DNA of 64,000 nucleotides from Nocardioides zeae (GCF_010686755.1 NZ_JAAGXA010000002.1:297392-361391); one strand, 5' to 3'. Numbered from the stretch's first letter, positions 42,492 through 51,454 are shown. Translations and numbers: made by a program. The notes: a model not told the origin generated them from the sequence alone.

Positions 42492-42787
42492 CCCCGCCAC
42501 CGGTCGGACGACGGGTCGAGCAGCTGCGTCAGGTGCCCCTCGGGCAGCCACACCACCGCCTCGAGCTCCAACGCGTCGAGGTGGCGGACGCGCCCCGTGC
42601 GCAGGTCCTCGATGCGGAGGCGCACCGAGTTCCCCTCGTGGTCGAGGTCCACGGACACGCTGGCGAACTCGCTTTCCACCACCGGCCCGACACCGGGCAC
42701 GACGAAGCGGCCGGTGCGCATCGAGCCTCCGGCCACGATGTCGTGCTGGGGGCCGGCGGACGGGTCGGGGATCGCGGGATCGGTCAT
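42488..42787 (-). CDS. Small conserved-looking protein of unknown function in the Rieske oxygenase operon
   Basis: 99 residues with no membrane helix or cysteine motif. The middle reads MRTGRFVVPGVGPVVESEFA, VSVDLDHEGNSVRLRIEDLR, TGRVRHLDALELEAVVWLPE, a beta-rich pattern. It starts 35 nt after the oxygenase beta subunit (GAGGAGAAG before the ATG) and overlaps the CoA transferase, so it is translated with them. Not recognised; an accessory or assembly factor of the oxygenase, or a small binding domain, is conceivable. Confidence 0.7.
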   Translation of the reverse strand: MTDPAIPDPSAGPQHDIVAGGSMRTGRFVVPGVGPVVESEFASVSVDLDHEGNSVRLRIEDLRTGRVRHLDALELEAVVWLPEGHLTQLLDPSSDRWRG

Positions 42788-42821
42788 GTCACTTCTCCTC
42801 GGGGGGTCGGGGGGCGCGGGC

Positions 42822-43415
42822 TCACACGAGGAACGCGAGCGTCGGGACGGGCTTGTCGTTGTCGACCAGCACGACCTTCTTGAACGCGAGGCGGATCTCG
42901 GCCGCGCCGTCGGGGCCGGGCTGCCGACGGAGCCGGTAGGTCGTGCGGCCCGCCCACAGCTCGTTGCCGCGCGGCTTCGACTCGACGGCGAGGAAGTTGG
43001 CGCCCACCTCGAGGTCCACCCCACCCGCGTGGTTGGGCCGACCGCCCAGCAGCTCGACGTTGCCCACGACACGACGCAGGTGGGACGGCGGGGCCTGGGC
43101 ATAGCGCTTGCCCGTGCGCACCTGCTTCATCCGGGTCGCGATGCGGTTGCGGTTGTCGAAGATGATCGACACCTCGCTGAGGGGGTCGGTGCCGGGACCG
43201 CCCGCCGGCACCCAGTAGAGGGCGTCGTCGGTCCAGAGCGCCTCCCACGCGTCGTACTCGTTCTCGTCCGCCAGACGCGCCTCGCGGTAGAGGAAGTCCT
43301 CCACCTCGGCGCGGGTCCACCCGTCCGGGACCGGCCCGAGGGGCCCGGCACCCTCCGTGGACGGACGGGCCGTCGTCGCCGCGCTGGCGGCCAGGGGGGC
43401 TGCGGTCTCGGTCAT
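42822..43415 (-). CDS. Ring-hydroxylating oxygenase beta subunit
   Basis: 197 residues of the NTF2-like beta-subunit family: EVEDFLYREARLADENEYDA, WEALWTDDALYWVPAGG, HLRRVVGNVEL and WAGRTTYRLRR. A structural partner of the Rieske alpha subunit in an alpha3beta3 hexamer. ATG overlaps the alpha stop (TGATG). A disordered Ala/Thr-rich N-terminus of about 25 residues is extra. Confidence 0.92.
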   Translation of the reverse strand: MTETAAPLAASAATTARPSTEGAGPLGPVPDGWTRAEVEDFLYREARLADENEYDAWEALWTDDALYWVPAGGPGTDPLSEVSIIFDNRNRIATRMKQVRTGKRYAQAPPSHLRRVVGNVELLGGRPNHAGGVDLEVGANFLAVESKPRGNELWAGRTTYRLRRQPGPDGAAEIRLAFKKVVLVDNDKPVPTLAFLV

Positions 43416-44683
43416 CAGGCCTCCATCAAGGACTTGTAGTGCTTCCAGAAGCCGCGCATGCCCGTCTCGTCGGTGGCGGCGCCGATCGTGAACCCGTCCT
43501 CGTCGACCCGCTCGCGCACGAGGCCGCGGCTCACCTCCAGCCACTCGGGCTGGAGGGCCTCGACGCCGCGCTGGTTGCGCTCGTACATCTCCGTGTCGTC
43601 CGCGAGCAGCATCCCCGCGGGTCCGACGGAGCCGATCGACTGCGACACCATCCGCCGGTTCAGCTCCGGGGCGCCGTCGAGCTGGACGGCCGTCGAGTAC
43701 TGCACGCACTCGCCCGTCGCCACCGGCTGGATGTTGAACACCTGGATCTCGGCGATGAAGAGGTTGGGGAACACCATGACGTGGGGCGCCCCCTCCACCA
43801 GGCGCCGGCGGGCGTCGTCGCCGTACGCCGCCTCCATGCGCGCGACGTAGTCGGGGACGCGGTCCGGGGTCGTGCCGAACCAGCGCATCGGCTCGTCGAA
43901 GCCCCGGAACTCCGGGCGCAGGTCGTTCTCCGAGTGCCCGCCCCCGAGGTTGCGGGTGACCGCGGTCGAGGCATCGCTGTAGAGGGCGCCGATGGGGCTG
44001 CCGGTGACCCCGAAGATCGAGCCGTGCACGAACTGGGGGTGGTAGCCGTCGGTCTCGTTCTCCGCGAGCAGCTTCCAGTTGGCGCGGGTCTTGTGCTGGA
44101 GCCACCCGGCCGTCAAGGACACGGAGCCCTCGGGCGAGAGCCCGACGAGGCGGTCGATCTCACCGGCCGCCGCACCGAGGTGCTCCTCGAGGCTCGGCCC
44201 GTCGGCGGCGAAGCTGCCGAACACGAACCCCTGGTACGACGCGACGCGCGGCACGCGGCCCATGCCGAGCTCGAGCTTGTTCTTCCCGCCGTACCCCTTG
44301 TTGTAGGGGTAACCCAGCAGCTCGCCGGTGTTGCGGAAGGTCCACCCGTGGTAGGGGCAGCGGAAGGAGCTGGAGTTGCCCTTCTGGTCGTCGCACACCT
44401 GGTTGCCCCGGTGCGCGCACCGGTTGAGGAGCAGGTGCACCTCGCCGTCCTTGTCGCGCGTCATGACGACGTCCTGCATCGCGAGCTTCTTGCGGACGTA
44501 GTCGTTCGGCTGGGGGACCTCGCTCTCGTGCCCGACGAACACCCACGTGGTGTGCCAGATCTTGGCCAGCTCCTCCGCGAAGATCGCGGGGTCGGTGTAG
44601 AGCGACCCGTGGACCCTGTCGGGGAGGATCAGGCGGTCGTAGCGGGTGCTGGTCCCGCTCGACGTGGTCGGCACAGCGGTCAT
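43415..44683 (-). CDS. Ring-hydroxylating oxygenase alpha subunit (Rieske)
   Basis: 422 residues. Rieske [2Fe-2S] ligands C89, H91, C109 and H112 (CAHRGNQVC, CPYHGW) and the mononuclear iron site in NETDGYHPQFVH. Such enzymes dihydroxylate aromatic rings or hydroxylate/demethylate. No dedicated reductase or extradiol dioxygenase is adjacent; the ferredoxin/reductase at 32-33.5 kb might serve it. ATG overlaps the CoA ligase stop (ATGA), linking substrate activation and ring hydroxylation. Confidence 0.95.
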   Translation of the reverse strand: MTAVPTTSSGTSTRYDRLILPDRVHGSLYTDPAIFAEELAKIWHTTWVFVGHESEVPQPNDYVRKKLAMQDVVMTRDKDGEVHLLLNRCAHRGNQVCDDQKGNSSSFRCPYHGWTFRNTGELLGYPYNKGYGGKNKLELGMGRVPRVASYQGFVFGSFAADGPSLEEHLGAAAGEIDRLVGLSPEGSVSLTAGWLQHKTRANWKLLAENETDGYHPQFVHGSIFGVTGSPIGALYSDASTAVTRNLGGGHSENDLRPEFRGFDEPMRWFGTTPDRVPDYVARMEAAYGDDARRRLVEGAPHVMVFPNLFIAEIQVFNIQPVATGECVQYSTAVQLDGAPELNRRMVSQSIGSVGPAGMLLADDTEMYERNQRGVEALQPEWLEVSRGLVRERVDEDGFTIGAATDETGMRGFWKHYKSLMEA

Positions 44684-46401
44684 GACGGCACTCCTTCGTG
44701 GTGCGCGAGGCTCTGGACGAGCCGGAACTTCTGGACCTTGCCGGTGGGCGTGGTCGGGAGGTCGGCGGCGTCGAGGAAGACGACGCGCTTGGGGACCTTG
44801 AACCGCGCCAGGCGCTCCTTGGCGTGGGCCAGGAGGTCGGCCTCGGTCGCCGTGGCACCCGGCACCCGCACGACCACGGCGCAGCCGATCTCGCCCCAGC
44901 GCTCGTCGACGAGGCCGATGGCGTAGACCTGGCTCACGGCCGGATGAGCCGCCAGGACGTCCTCGACCTCCTTCGGCATGACGAGCTCGCCGCCGCTCTT
45001 GTAGAGCTCCTTGCTGCGGCCGGTCAGCACGAGGTAGCCGCGCTCGTCGACCCGCCCGAGGTCGCCGGACCGCACGCGGCCGTCGGGGAGCATGGCGGCG
45101 GCGGTCTCCTCGGGCTTGCCGTGGTAGCCGATCATCATCGTCGGCCCGGCGGACACGAGCTCGCCGGTCGCTCCCGACGGGAGCGGCTCCCCCGTGAGCG
45201 GATCGACCGTGACGTAGGTGCACAGCGTGCCTGCCCCGGGCACGCCGGCCGCCCCGGCGAGCTTCGGACGCCCCACCGTCGTCGACGTCAGGACGAGCTC
45301 GTCCTCGGGGAGCGTGAGCGTCATCGCCCCGCCGCACTCGGTCATGCCGTAGCCGGTGACGATCTCGCTCACCGCGAACTCGTCCCGGACCGTCTCCCAG
45401 AGCCAGACCGGAGCCGGCGCGGACCCGCAGAGGACCGCCCCGAGCGACGACAGGTCGTAGCGACCGCGATCGGGGGCCTCCACCATCGCCACCGCCATCG
45501 TGGGCACGCAGAGGATGTCGTCGGCCCGGTGGCGCTCGATGCCCTCGAGGTAGCCCGTGGCGGAGAAGGACGTCTGCATGATCGCGGCACCACCGACGAA
45601 GGTGCAGGACAGGATGCCCTCGACGTACCCGAACATGTGGTAGCAGGGCAGCGAGAACAGGATCCGGCGGCCGTCGCCGAACGCGCGGGTCAGCGCGGAC
45701 GCGTAGGCGGTGCGCAGCACCGCGTCGTGGGTGACGAGCACGCCCTTCGGCGACCCGGTCGAGCCCGACGTGTAGAGCATGTCGGCCACGTCGTGGGGCC
45801 CGTGGCCGGCCGGCTCCAGCTCGCCGGGGACGGCTCGGCCGAGCTCACGGAGACCGTCGAGCGAGAGGAGGCCGTCGGCGACGGAACCGTCGGGGGCGAG
45901 CACCACCACCCGTCGCAGGGCCTCGGGGCCCGCGGCCCCGGCGGGCCGCTCGGCGAAGGCGGGGTCCCGCCACGCCGGCACGATCTCGTCGAGCATCTGC
46001 AGGTAGTCGAGACCCGAGAACGCGTCCATCGTGACCAGCACCTCGCAGCCCGACTGGTCCAGCACGTAGGCGAGCTCGTCGCGGCGGTAGAGGTAGTTGA
46101 ACGGGATGGCGACGGCGCCCAGCCGCGCGATGGCGATCTTCAGCGGCACGAACTCCGCGACGTTGGCCAGGACCATGCCCACCCGGCTGCCCCGGCGCAC
46201 CCCCAGCTCACGCAGGCCGCGGGCCAGCTCCCGGGACTCGGCGACCACCTCCGCGTACGTCGCCGTGCGACGGTCGGTGACCACGAGCGGCCGGTCGGGG
46301 TACGCCGCGGCGCAGCGGTCGAACCAGGCATCCAGGGTGAGCGGCTCCCACACGGGGAAGCGCTCCGCGAGGCGTGCTCGACGCTCGACGATCGATGTCA
46401 T
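44680..46401 (-). CDS. AMP-forming CoA ligase (benzoate/fatty-acid CoA ligase type)
   Basis: 573 residues. A3 motif MLYTSGSTGSPKGV, A5 TGYGMTECGG, A7/A8 VRSGDLGRVDERGYLVLTGR and the catalytic Lys near PTGKVQKFRL. First gene of an operon with the Rieske oxygenase alpha and beta subunits, the small unknown protein, a CoA transferase and thiolases, so the oxygenase probably acts on a CoA ester or the free acid of the same aromatic/cyclic substrate. Has a regulon dyad overlapping its promoter. Confidence 0.92.
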   Translation of the reverse strand: MTSIVERRARLAERFPVWEPLTLDAWFDRCAAAYPDRPLVVTDRRTATYAEVVAESRELARGLRELGVRRGSRVGMVLANVAEFVPLKIAIARLGAVAIPFNYLYRRDELAYVLDQSGCEVLVTMDAFSGLDYLQMLDEIVPAWRDPAFAERPAGAAGPEALRRVVVLAPDGSVADGLLSLDGLRELGRAVPGELEPAGHGPHDVADMLYTSGSTGSPKGVLVTHDAVLRTAYASALTRAFGDGRRILFSLPCYHMFGYVEGILSCTFVGGAAIMQTSFSATGYLEGIERHRADDILCVPTMAVAMVEAPDRGRYDLSSLGAVLCGSAPAPVWLWETVRDEFAVSEIVTGYGMTECGGAMTLTLPEDELVLTSTTVGRPKLAGAAGVPGAGTLCTYVTVDPLTGEPLPSGATGELVSAGPTMMIGYHGKPEETAAAMLPDGRVRSGDLGRVDERGYLVLTGRSKELYKSGGELVMPKEVEDVLAAHPAVSQVYAIGLVDERWGEIGCAVVVRVPGATATEADLLAHAKERLARFKVPKRVVFLDAADLPTTPTGKVQKFRLVQSLAHHEGVPS

Positions 46402-46411
46402 GCGGACTCCT

Positions 46412-46451
46412 TAATCCATATTAGATTAAAACACCAGGTCGAGGTCGGCAA
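46412..46451 (-). promoter_or_regulatory. Promoter with perfect regulon dyad before the CoA ligase/oxygenase operon
   Basis: Dyad TAATC-CATATTA-GATTA (46412-46428), extended by one further pair to TTAATC/GATTAA. On the minus strand a -35 TTGCCG (46451-46446) and a 17-bp spacer lead to a -10 TAATCT (46428-46423) lying inside the dyad, so a bound repressor would block polymerase. GGAG is 6-9 nt before the start codon. Confidence 0.72.
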
Positions 46452-46462
46452 GGTGGCCGCGC

Positions 46463-48127
46463 TCAACCGACCAGCTCGCGGAGACCGTCGATGCCCCCCG
46501 CGCGCAGCTGGTCCGCGAGCCGGAACTTCTGCACCTTCCCGGTCGGGGTCACCGGGAGCGCCTCGGCGACGAACCAGCGCGCCGGCACCTTGTGGGGCGA
46601 GAGGTGGTCCCGCGCATGGGTCCGCAGGCTCTCCAGCAGACCCTCCCGCTCGTCCCGCAGCCGCACCACCGCGCCCACCTGCTCCCCCAGCCGCTCGTCG
46701 GGCAGGCCGAGCACCGCCGCCTCCAGGACGTCGGGATGGGTGACCAGGACGGACTCGATCTCGGCCGGGGCGATGTTCTCCCCGCCTCGGATGATGAGGT
46801 CCTTGAGCCTCCCGGTCACGGTGAGGTAGCCCCGCGCGTCCATCGAGCCCAGGTCCCCGGTGTGGACGAAGCCCTCCCCGTCGACCGCCGCCGCCGTCGC
46901 GGCCGGGTCGTGCAGGTACTCCACGAGCTGCTGGTAGCCGCGCGCACAGATCTCCCCCCGCTCGCCGGCCGGCACCACCGCGCCGGTCACGGGGTCCACG
47001 ACCTTGACCTCCACCTGGGGCAGCGGGTGGCCCACCGTCGTCAGCTGGTCCTGCCGGTCGTCGTCGGGCCGCGTGGCGCTCAGCACCGGCGCCAGCTCGG
47101 TCTGGCCGAAGATGTTGAGGACCGAGGCCCCGAAGACCCGCTCCGCCGCCTCGATCATGCTCGCCGGGAGGTTGGAGGCTCCGCCCATCACGAGGGGCAG
47201 GCGAGGAGCGGGCTCGGTGGCGGCGCGCTGTGCCTCCAGGAGCGCACCGAGGATGGCGGGGACGAACAGCAGCACGTCCGGCTCGTCCGCGCGGAGGTGG
47301 ACGAGGACGACCGAGGGCACGAACTGCTCGATGATGCGCACGACACCCCCGGACCACAGGGGACCGAGAACGCTGACGACGCACCCCGCGGTGTGGAACA
47401 TGGGCAGCGGGCTCACGACCTTCGCCTGCGCCGGCGCACCGACGTGCTCCATCGTGAGCCGGGCGACGTTGACGAGGGACCGGTGCCGCAGCAGCACGCC
47501 CTTGGGGTTCCCCGTGGTGCCGGAGGTGTACTGCAGCATCACGGGCAGGTCGGGGTCGGTGGGGCTCGCGGCGAGCAGCGCCTCGTCCGCCTCGTCCGCC
47601 CGCCAGCGGTCCCGCTCGCGGAGACTCACGACGGTGAGCCCGGGGAAGAGCTCCGCCATCCGACCGGCGACGGCCGCCATGTCGTAGTCACGGCTCCTGT
47701 CGGCGTGGAGGAGCACCGCGCTGCCCGAGTGCCGCAGCGCGTACTCGAGCTCGCGGTCGCGCAGCACCGGGTTGAGCGCCACGAGACGCACGCCGGCGAT
47801 CGCTGCGCCGTACTGGACCACGGGCCACTCCACGACGCTCGGCGCCCACAGTGCGACGTGGTCGCCCGGCCGGGCGAGCCGGAGCAGCGCGGTGGCGACC
47901 CGACGGGCCTCCGCGTGCAGCTCCGCGTAGGTCAGACGCACCTCGCGGCCGTCGCCGTGGCGGGCGCCGACGAGCGCGGGGCGGTCGGGCAGCTCCGCCG
48001 CCCGGAGGGCGAGGAGCCCGCCGACCGTCAGGTCGACGAGGTCCACGCTGCGGTCGGCGGGCAGGTAGGAGACGCCGTCGGCGACGGTGGGCGGCGAGGT
48101 GACGGCCTCGGCGGCGGTGGGGACCAT
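46463..48127 (-). CDS. AMP-forming acyl-CoA synthetase
   Basis: 554 residues. A3 MLQYTSGTTGNPKGVLLRHR, A5 NIFGQTELAP, A8 FVHTGDLGSMDARGYLTVTG, RLKDLIIRGGENIAPAEIES and the catalytic Lys in PTGKVQKFRL. Third ligase of the cluster, resembling FadD36/long-chain or aryl CoA ligases. It ends the minus-strand operon that begins at the MaoC gene (51903). Confidence 0.92.
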   Translation of the reverse strand: MVPTAAEAVTSPPTVADGVSYLPADRSVDLVDLTVGGLLALRAAELPDRPALVGARHGDGREVRLTYAELHAEARRVATALLRLARPGDHVALWAPSVVEWPVVQYGAAIAGVRLVALNPVLRDRELEYALRHSGSAVLLHADRSRDYDMAAVAGRMAELFPGLTVVSLRERDRWRADEADEALLAASPTDPDLPVMLQYTSGTTGNPKGVLLRHRSLVNVARLTMEHVGAPAQAKVVSPLPMFHTAGCVVSVLGPLWSGGVVRIIEQFVPSVVLVHLRADEPDVLLFVPAILGALLEAQRAATEPAPRLPLVMGGASNLPASMIEAAERVFGASVLNIFGQTELAPVLSATRPDDDRQDQLTTVGHPLPQVEVKVVDPVTGAVVPAGERGEICARGYQQLVEYLHDPAATAAAVDGEGFVHTGDLGSMDARGYLTVTGRLKDLIIRGGENIAPAEIESVLVTHPDVLEAAVLGLPDERLGEQVGAVVRLRDEREGLLESLRTHARDHLSPHKVPARWFVAEALPVTPTGKVQKFRLADQLRAGGIDGLRELVG

Positions 48128-48174
48128 CGGGACCTCCGGGATACGGGGGGTGGGAGCGGACGGGACGGGAAGCC

Positions 48175-48218
48175 GGGACGGGGAGCGGGGACGGGGACGG
48201 GGACGGCGACGGGGGGGC
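48175..48218 (+). repeat. G-tract repeat with quadruplex potential
   Basis: The plus strand carries at least six runs of three or more G separated by 2-4 nt, including three GGGGAC units (48187-48204). It fills the 96-nt gap between two co-directional genes transcribed from the other strand, so the G-rich strand is the template strand. Confidence 0.6.
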
Positions 48219-48223
48219 CACCG

Positions 48224-49024
48224 TCAGCGTCGGGCGGCGCCGAAGCGAGGGCGACGCTTCTCGCGGAAGGCGGCGACGCCCTCGGCGAAGTCGTCGGTGT
48301 CCCACAGGCGCGCCTGGTGCTCGACCTCGAGGTCGAGCACCCTGGCCGGGTCGCGGGGGCGGGCGAACATGGCCTTGATGACACCGAGGGCCTCCGGGGG
48401 ACCCTGCGCGAGGCGGTCGGCGTCGGCGATCGCGGACGCCACGGCCTCACCGGGGTCGACGACCCGGTCGACGAGCCCCGCCGCGTGGGCCTCGGCGCCG
48501 TCGAGCGGCGTCGGCAGCAGCAGCATCTGGCGGGCGCGGGCGACACCGACGCGTGCCGGCAACGAGGCGAAGATCCCCATGTCGCCGGCGAGCCCGACGC
48601 TCGTGAACGTCGTCGCGAACCGCGCGTCCCGCGCTGCGACGACGCGGTCGCACGCGGCGGCGAGGGCGGTTCCCGCGCCGTACGCCGGCCCCTCGACCGC
48701 GGCGAGCACCGGCTTGGGCGTGGACCAGATCGCCCGCACCACCCGTTGCGCAGCCTGGGCCCTCGGCACCGTGGCGTCGCGGGAGGCGCGCTGCATCGTC
48801 GAGATGTCGCCGCCCGAGCAGAACACGCCGTCGGCGCCGGCGATGACGACGACGCGCACCGACGCGGTCGCGTCGGCGAGCTCGAGCTGCTCCGCCAGGG
48901 CCACCCGGAGCGGCAGGTCGATGGCGTTCCGGGTGGCCGGGCGGTGGAGCAGCAGCAGTCGCACGTCGCCGCTCTCGCCCACGTCGGAGACGAGGACCGG
49001 CGCGGCGGAGGTCGTCGCGCTCAT
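48224..49024 (-). CDS. Enoyl-CoA hydratase/isomerase family protein (1)
   Basis: 266 residues, crotonase fold: LHRPATRNAIDLPLRVALAE, oxyanion-hole segments CSGGDIST and GPAYGAGTALAAACDRVVAA. The position of the second catalytic acid is not the canonical Glu pair (GLAGDMGIFASL has an Asp), so an isomerase or other crotonase chemistry is possible. ATG overlaps the next crotonase stop upstream. Confidence 0.88.
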   Translation of the reverse strand: MSATTSAAPVLVSDVGESGDVRLLLLHRPATRNAIDLPLRVALAEQLELADATASVRVVVIAGADGVFCSGGDISTMQRASRDATVPRAQAAQRVVRAIWSTPKPVLAAVEGPAYGAGTALAAACDRVVAARDARFATTFTSVGLAGDMGIFASLPARVGVARARQMLLLPTPLDGAEAHAAGLVDRVVDPGEAVASAIADADRLAQGPPEALGVIKAMFARPRDPARVLDLEVEHQARLWDTDDFAEGVAAFREKRRPRFGAARR

Positions 49025-49830
49025 GCGCCCGTGAACCTCGGGGCGCGGCGCTCGATGACGGCGGCCAGCCCCTCCCGGGCGTCCGCCGTGCCCGACAGCT
49101 CGGACACGACCCGTGCCTCTTCGGACAGTCGTTCCTCGACACCGGAGCCGAGACCGCCCCAGACCAGCCGCTTCGTGGCCGACAGTGCCAGGGGCGGCTG
49201 GGCGGCGAGCTCCCGCGCCAGGGCGCGGGTCGCGTCGTGGAGCTCACGAGCCGGTACGACGCGGTTGACGATGCCCAGGCCGCGGGCGTCCTCCGCGGAG
49301 AGCGTCGGGTTCGTCAGCAGGATCTCGAGTGCCTTGCGGACGCCCACGATGCGGCCGAGCGTCACCGTCGTGCCGGCATCGGGGGCCATGCCGACCCGGA
49401 CGGCACCCGAGAAGAAGCGGGCGTCGTCGGCGGCCACGACCAGGTCGGCCGCGCAGACCAGGCCGAAGCCCGCCCCGCCGGCGGCGAAGCCCTGCACGGC
49501 GGCGACGACCGGCGCCTTCAGCTGGATGAGCGCCGACGTCGCGATCTGCAGCCACGCCGTCGCGCTCCGCAGGTACTCCGGCAGCGCGACACCCTTGGCG
49601 GCGAAGGTCTTGACGTCCCCGCCCGCACAGAAGTTGCGGCCGGCGCCGGCGAGCACGACCACGCGCACGCCGGGCTCGGCGTGGCAGCGCAACGCGGCGG
49701 CGTGCAGCGCCTGGAGCAGCTCGACGTCGACGCTGTTGGACGCCTCGGGCCGGTTGAGCCAGATCGTGGCGATCCCGTCCTCGACCTCGAGGAGCACCGG
49801 CCCCTCCCCCACCAGCGTGCGCGTGCTCAT
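49021..49830 (-). CDS. Enoyl-CoA hydratase/isomerase family protein (2)
   Basis: 269 residues: LNRPEASNSVDVELLQALHA, CAGGDVKTFAAKG, GFAAGGAGFGLVCAADLVVA, and VGMAPDAGTTVTLGRIVGV, again with Asp instead of the classical Glu in the 'PDAG' loop, as in PaaG-type isomerases. ATG 49830 overlaps the stop of crotonase (3). Confidence 0.9.
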   Translation of the reverse strand: MSTRTLVGEGPVLLEVEDGIATIWLNRPEASNSVDVELLQALHAAALRCHAEPGVRVVVLAGAGRNFCAGGDVKTFAAKGVALPEYLRSATAWLQIATSALIQLKAPVVAAVQGFAAGGAGFGLVCAADLVVAADDARFFSGAVRVGMAPDAGTTVTLGRIVGVRKALEILLTNPTLSAEDARGLGIVNRVVPARELHDATRALARELAAQPPLALSATKRLVWGGLGSGVEERLSEEARVVSELSGTADAREGLAAVIERRAPRFTGA

Positions 49831-50708
49831 CGGGCCTCCTCGGTCCGGCTGTCGGTGCCGCTGCGGGTGTCGGTGCGGATGTCGGTGCGGATGTCGGTGC
49901 GGATGTCGGTGCGGGCGTCGGTGCGGGCGTCGGTGAACGCCTCCACGCCCGCCCCGCCGGCGTCCCCGGCGATGTGCTCGAGGACCACCGCGAGCTCGAG
50001 CTCGAGGGCGTCGTCGAGCCCGAGGGCGGCCCCCTCGTGCACGAGCGCCTTGATCTTGCGGACCGCGTCGGGGCGCCGGGCCGCCAGCCGTGCCAGCACG
50101 TCCTCCACCCCGGCCTCGAACTCCTCCGGCGCGAACGACCGGAACGCGAGGCCCCACGCGACGGCCGTGGGACCGTCGATGCGGGCGCCCGTGAGCAGGT
50201 GGCCCAGGGCCCGCCGGCGCCCGACGAGGCGCGGGAGCCGCTGGGAGCCACCACCGCCCGGCACCTGTCCGAAGTTGACGTGGTTGTCGCACAGGCGTGC
50301 GTCGTCGCGGACGAGCGCGATGTCGGCTGCCTGCAGCAGCTCGAAGCCCCCCGCCATGGCGACGCCCTCGACGACGGCCACGACCGGCACGGGGAGGCCG
50401 GCGATGACCCGACAGGCCGCGCCGAAGTTGCGGAAGAGCGGTTCGAGCGCGGCGGTGCCGCCGGGCCGGAGGCGCTGGACCTCGCCGAAGTCGCCGCCGG
50501 CCGAGAAGTTCCCACCCGCTCCCCGCACCACGACGACCCGCACGTCGGACCGGTTGCCGACCTCCAGCAGTGCCTCGTGGAGCTGACGTCCGAGCTCGAC
50601 CGTCACGGCGTTCATCGCGTCCGGCCGGTTGAGGGTGACCCGGCCGATCCCGTCGGCCACCGTGACGAGGACCTGCGGCTCGTCCGCCGCCTGCTCGACG
50701 CCGGTCAC
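49827..50708 (-). CDS. Enoyl-CoA hydratase family protein (3) with C-terminal T-D-x-R repeat tail
   Basis: 293 residues. Crotonase core about 1-255: LNRPDAMNAVTVELGRQLHE, SAGGDFGEVQRLRPGG, GVAMAGGFELLQAADIALV, and FGQVPGGGGSQRLPRLVGRR. The last about 35 residues are a tandem tetrapeptide tail (TDAR-TDAR-TDIR-TDIR-TDIR-TDTR) encoded by a 12-nt DNA repeat; ordinary crotonases end near residue 260. The tail alternates acidic and basic residues and may be disordered or helical. Overlaps crotonase (2) and is overlapped by the SDR gene. Confidence 0.88.
   Translation of the reverse strand: MTGVEQAADEPQVLVTVADGIGRVTLNRPDAMNAVTVELGRQLHEALLEVGNRSDVRVVVVRGAGGNFSAGGDFGEVQRLRPGGTAALEPLFRNFGAACRVIAGLPVPVVAVVEGVAMAGGFELLQAADIALVRDDARLCDNHVNFGQVPGGGGSQRLPRLVGRRRALGHLLTGARIDGPTAVAWGLAFRSFAPEEFEAGVEDVLARLAARRPDAVRKIKALVHEGAALGLDDALELELAVVLEHIAGDAGGAGVEAFTDARTDARTDIRTDIRTDIRTDTRSGTDSRTEEAR
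49851..49934. repeat. 12-bp tandem repeat coding for the T-D-x-R tail
   Basis: Unit GTCGGTGCGGAT/GTCGGTGCGGGC. Five clean units run at 49869-49928 (three GGAT then two GGGC variants) with degenerate units on both sides. The unit length is a multiple of three, so copy-number change keeps the reading frame. Confidence 0.9.
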
Positions 50709-51454
50709 ATCCCTCGCCCCCCGGCCACCTCGAGCACGGTGCCCGTCATGTAGCTCGCCAGGTCGGAGGCCAGGAACAGCACGGCCCCGGCCACCTCCTC
50801 GGGTTCACCGGCCCGGCGCATGGGGATGGTCGCCTCCGTCGCCGCGAACGCCTCGGCCGCCATGGCGGCCGTCATCGGCGTGCGGATCAGCCCGGGCTGG
50901 ACGGCGTTGACCCGCACCCCGCGGTGCGCCAGCTCCTTCGCCGCCGCCTTGGTGAGCCCGACGACGCCGGCCTTCGCCGCGCTGTAGTTCGTCTGGCCGG
51001 GGTTGCCGATCTTCCCCGACATCGAGGAGATGTTGACGATGCTGCCGCCCCCGCTCTCCCGCATGCGCGCGCTGGCGGCCCGCACCCCCAGCCAGGCACC
51101 CTTGAGGTGCACGGCCACCACGGCGTCGAAGTCGGCGACCGCCATCTTCCGCAGCGATGCATCGCGCGTGATCCCGGCGTTGTTGACCCAGATGTCGAGC
51201 CCGCCGAGCTCCTGCTGTGCCGTCGCCGCCAGGGCGTCCACCGACGCCTCGTCGGTCACGTCGCAGGCGACGCCCCGGACAGGACGGTCGACCTCGCCGG
51301 CGAGCGTGGCGGCAGCAGCCGCGGCCCGGTCGCCGTCGAGGTCGGCCAGCGCCACGGCTGCGCCGTGACGCGCCAGCAGGGTCGCGATCTCGAGGCCGAT
51401 GCCCTGCGCGGCGCCCGTGACCACCGCGTGCCGGCCGGCGAGGAGGGGGGTCAC
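50705..51454 (-). CDS. FabG-like SDR (3-oxoacyl-ACP / 3-hydroxyacyl-CoA dehydrogenase)
   Basis: 249 residues: TGAAQGIG, acidic LADLDGDR, NNAGITRDASLRKM, SSMSGKIGNPGQTNYSAAKA with the catalytic S-Y-K. The FabG-type phrase GITRD and IGNxGQTNY favour a 3-hydroxyacyl substrate. GTG start overlaps the MaoC stop (GTGA), giving hydratase plus dehydrogenase in one coupled pair. Confidence 0.9.
   Translation of the reverse strand: MTPLLAGRHAVVTGAAQGIGLEIATLLARHGAAVALADLDGDRAAAAAATLAGEVDRPVRGVACDVTDEASVDALAATAQQELGGLDIWVNNAGITRDASLRKMAVADFDAVVAVHLKGAWLGVRAASARMRESGGGSIVNISSMSGKIGNPGQTNYSAAKAGVVGLTKAAAKELAHRGVRVNAVQPGLIRTPMTAAMAAEAFAATEATIPMRRAGEPEEVAGAVLFLASDLASYMTGTVLEVAGGRGM

Noticed and set aside
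49851..49934. CRISPR-like short repeats
   Set aside because: Units are contiguous without unique spacers and code for T-D-x-R tetrapeptides; this is a coding tandem repeat.
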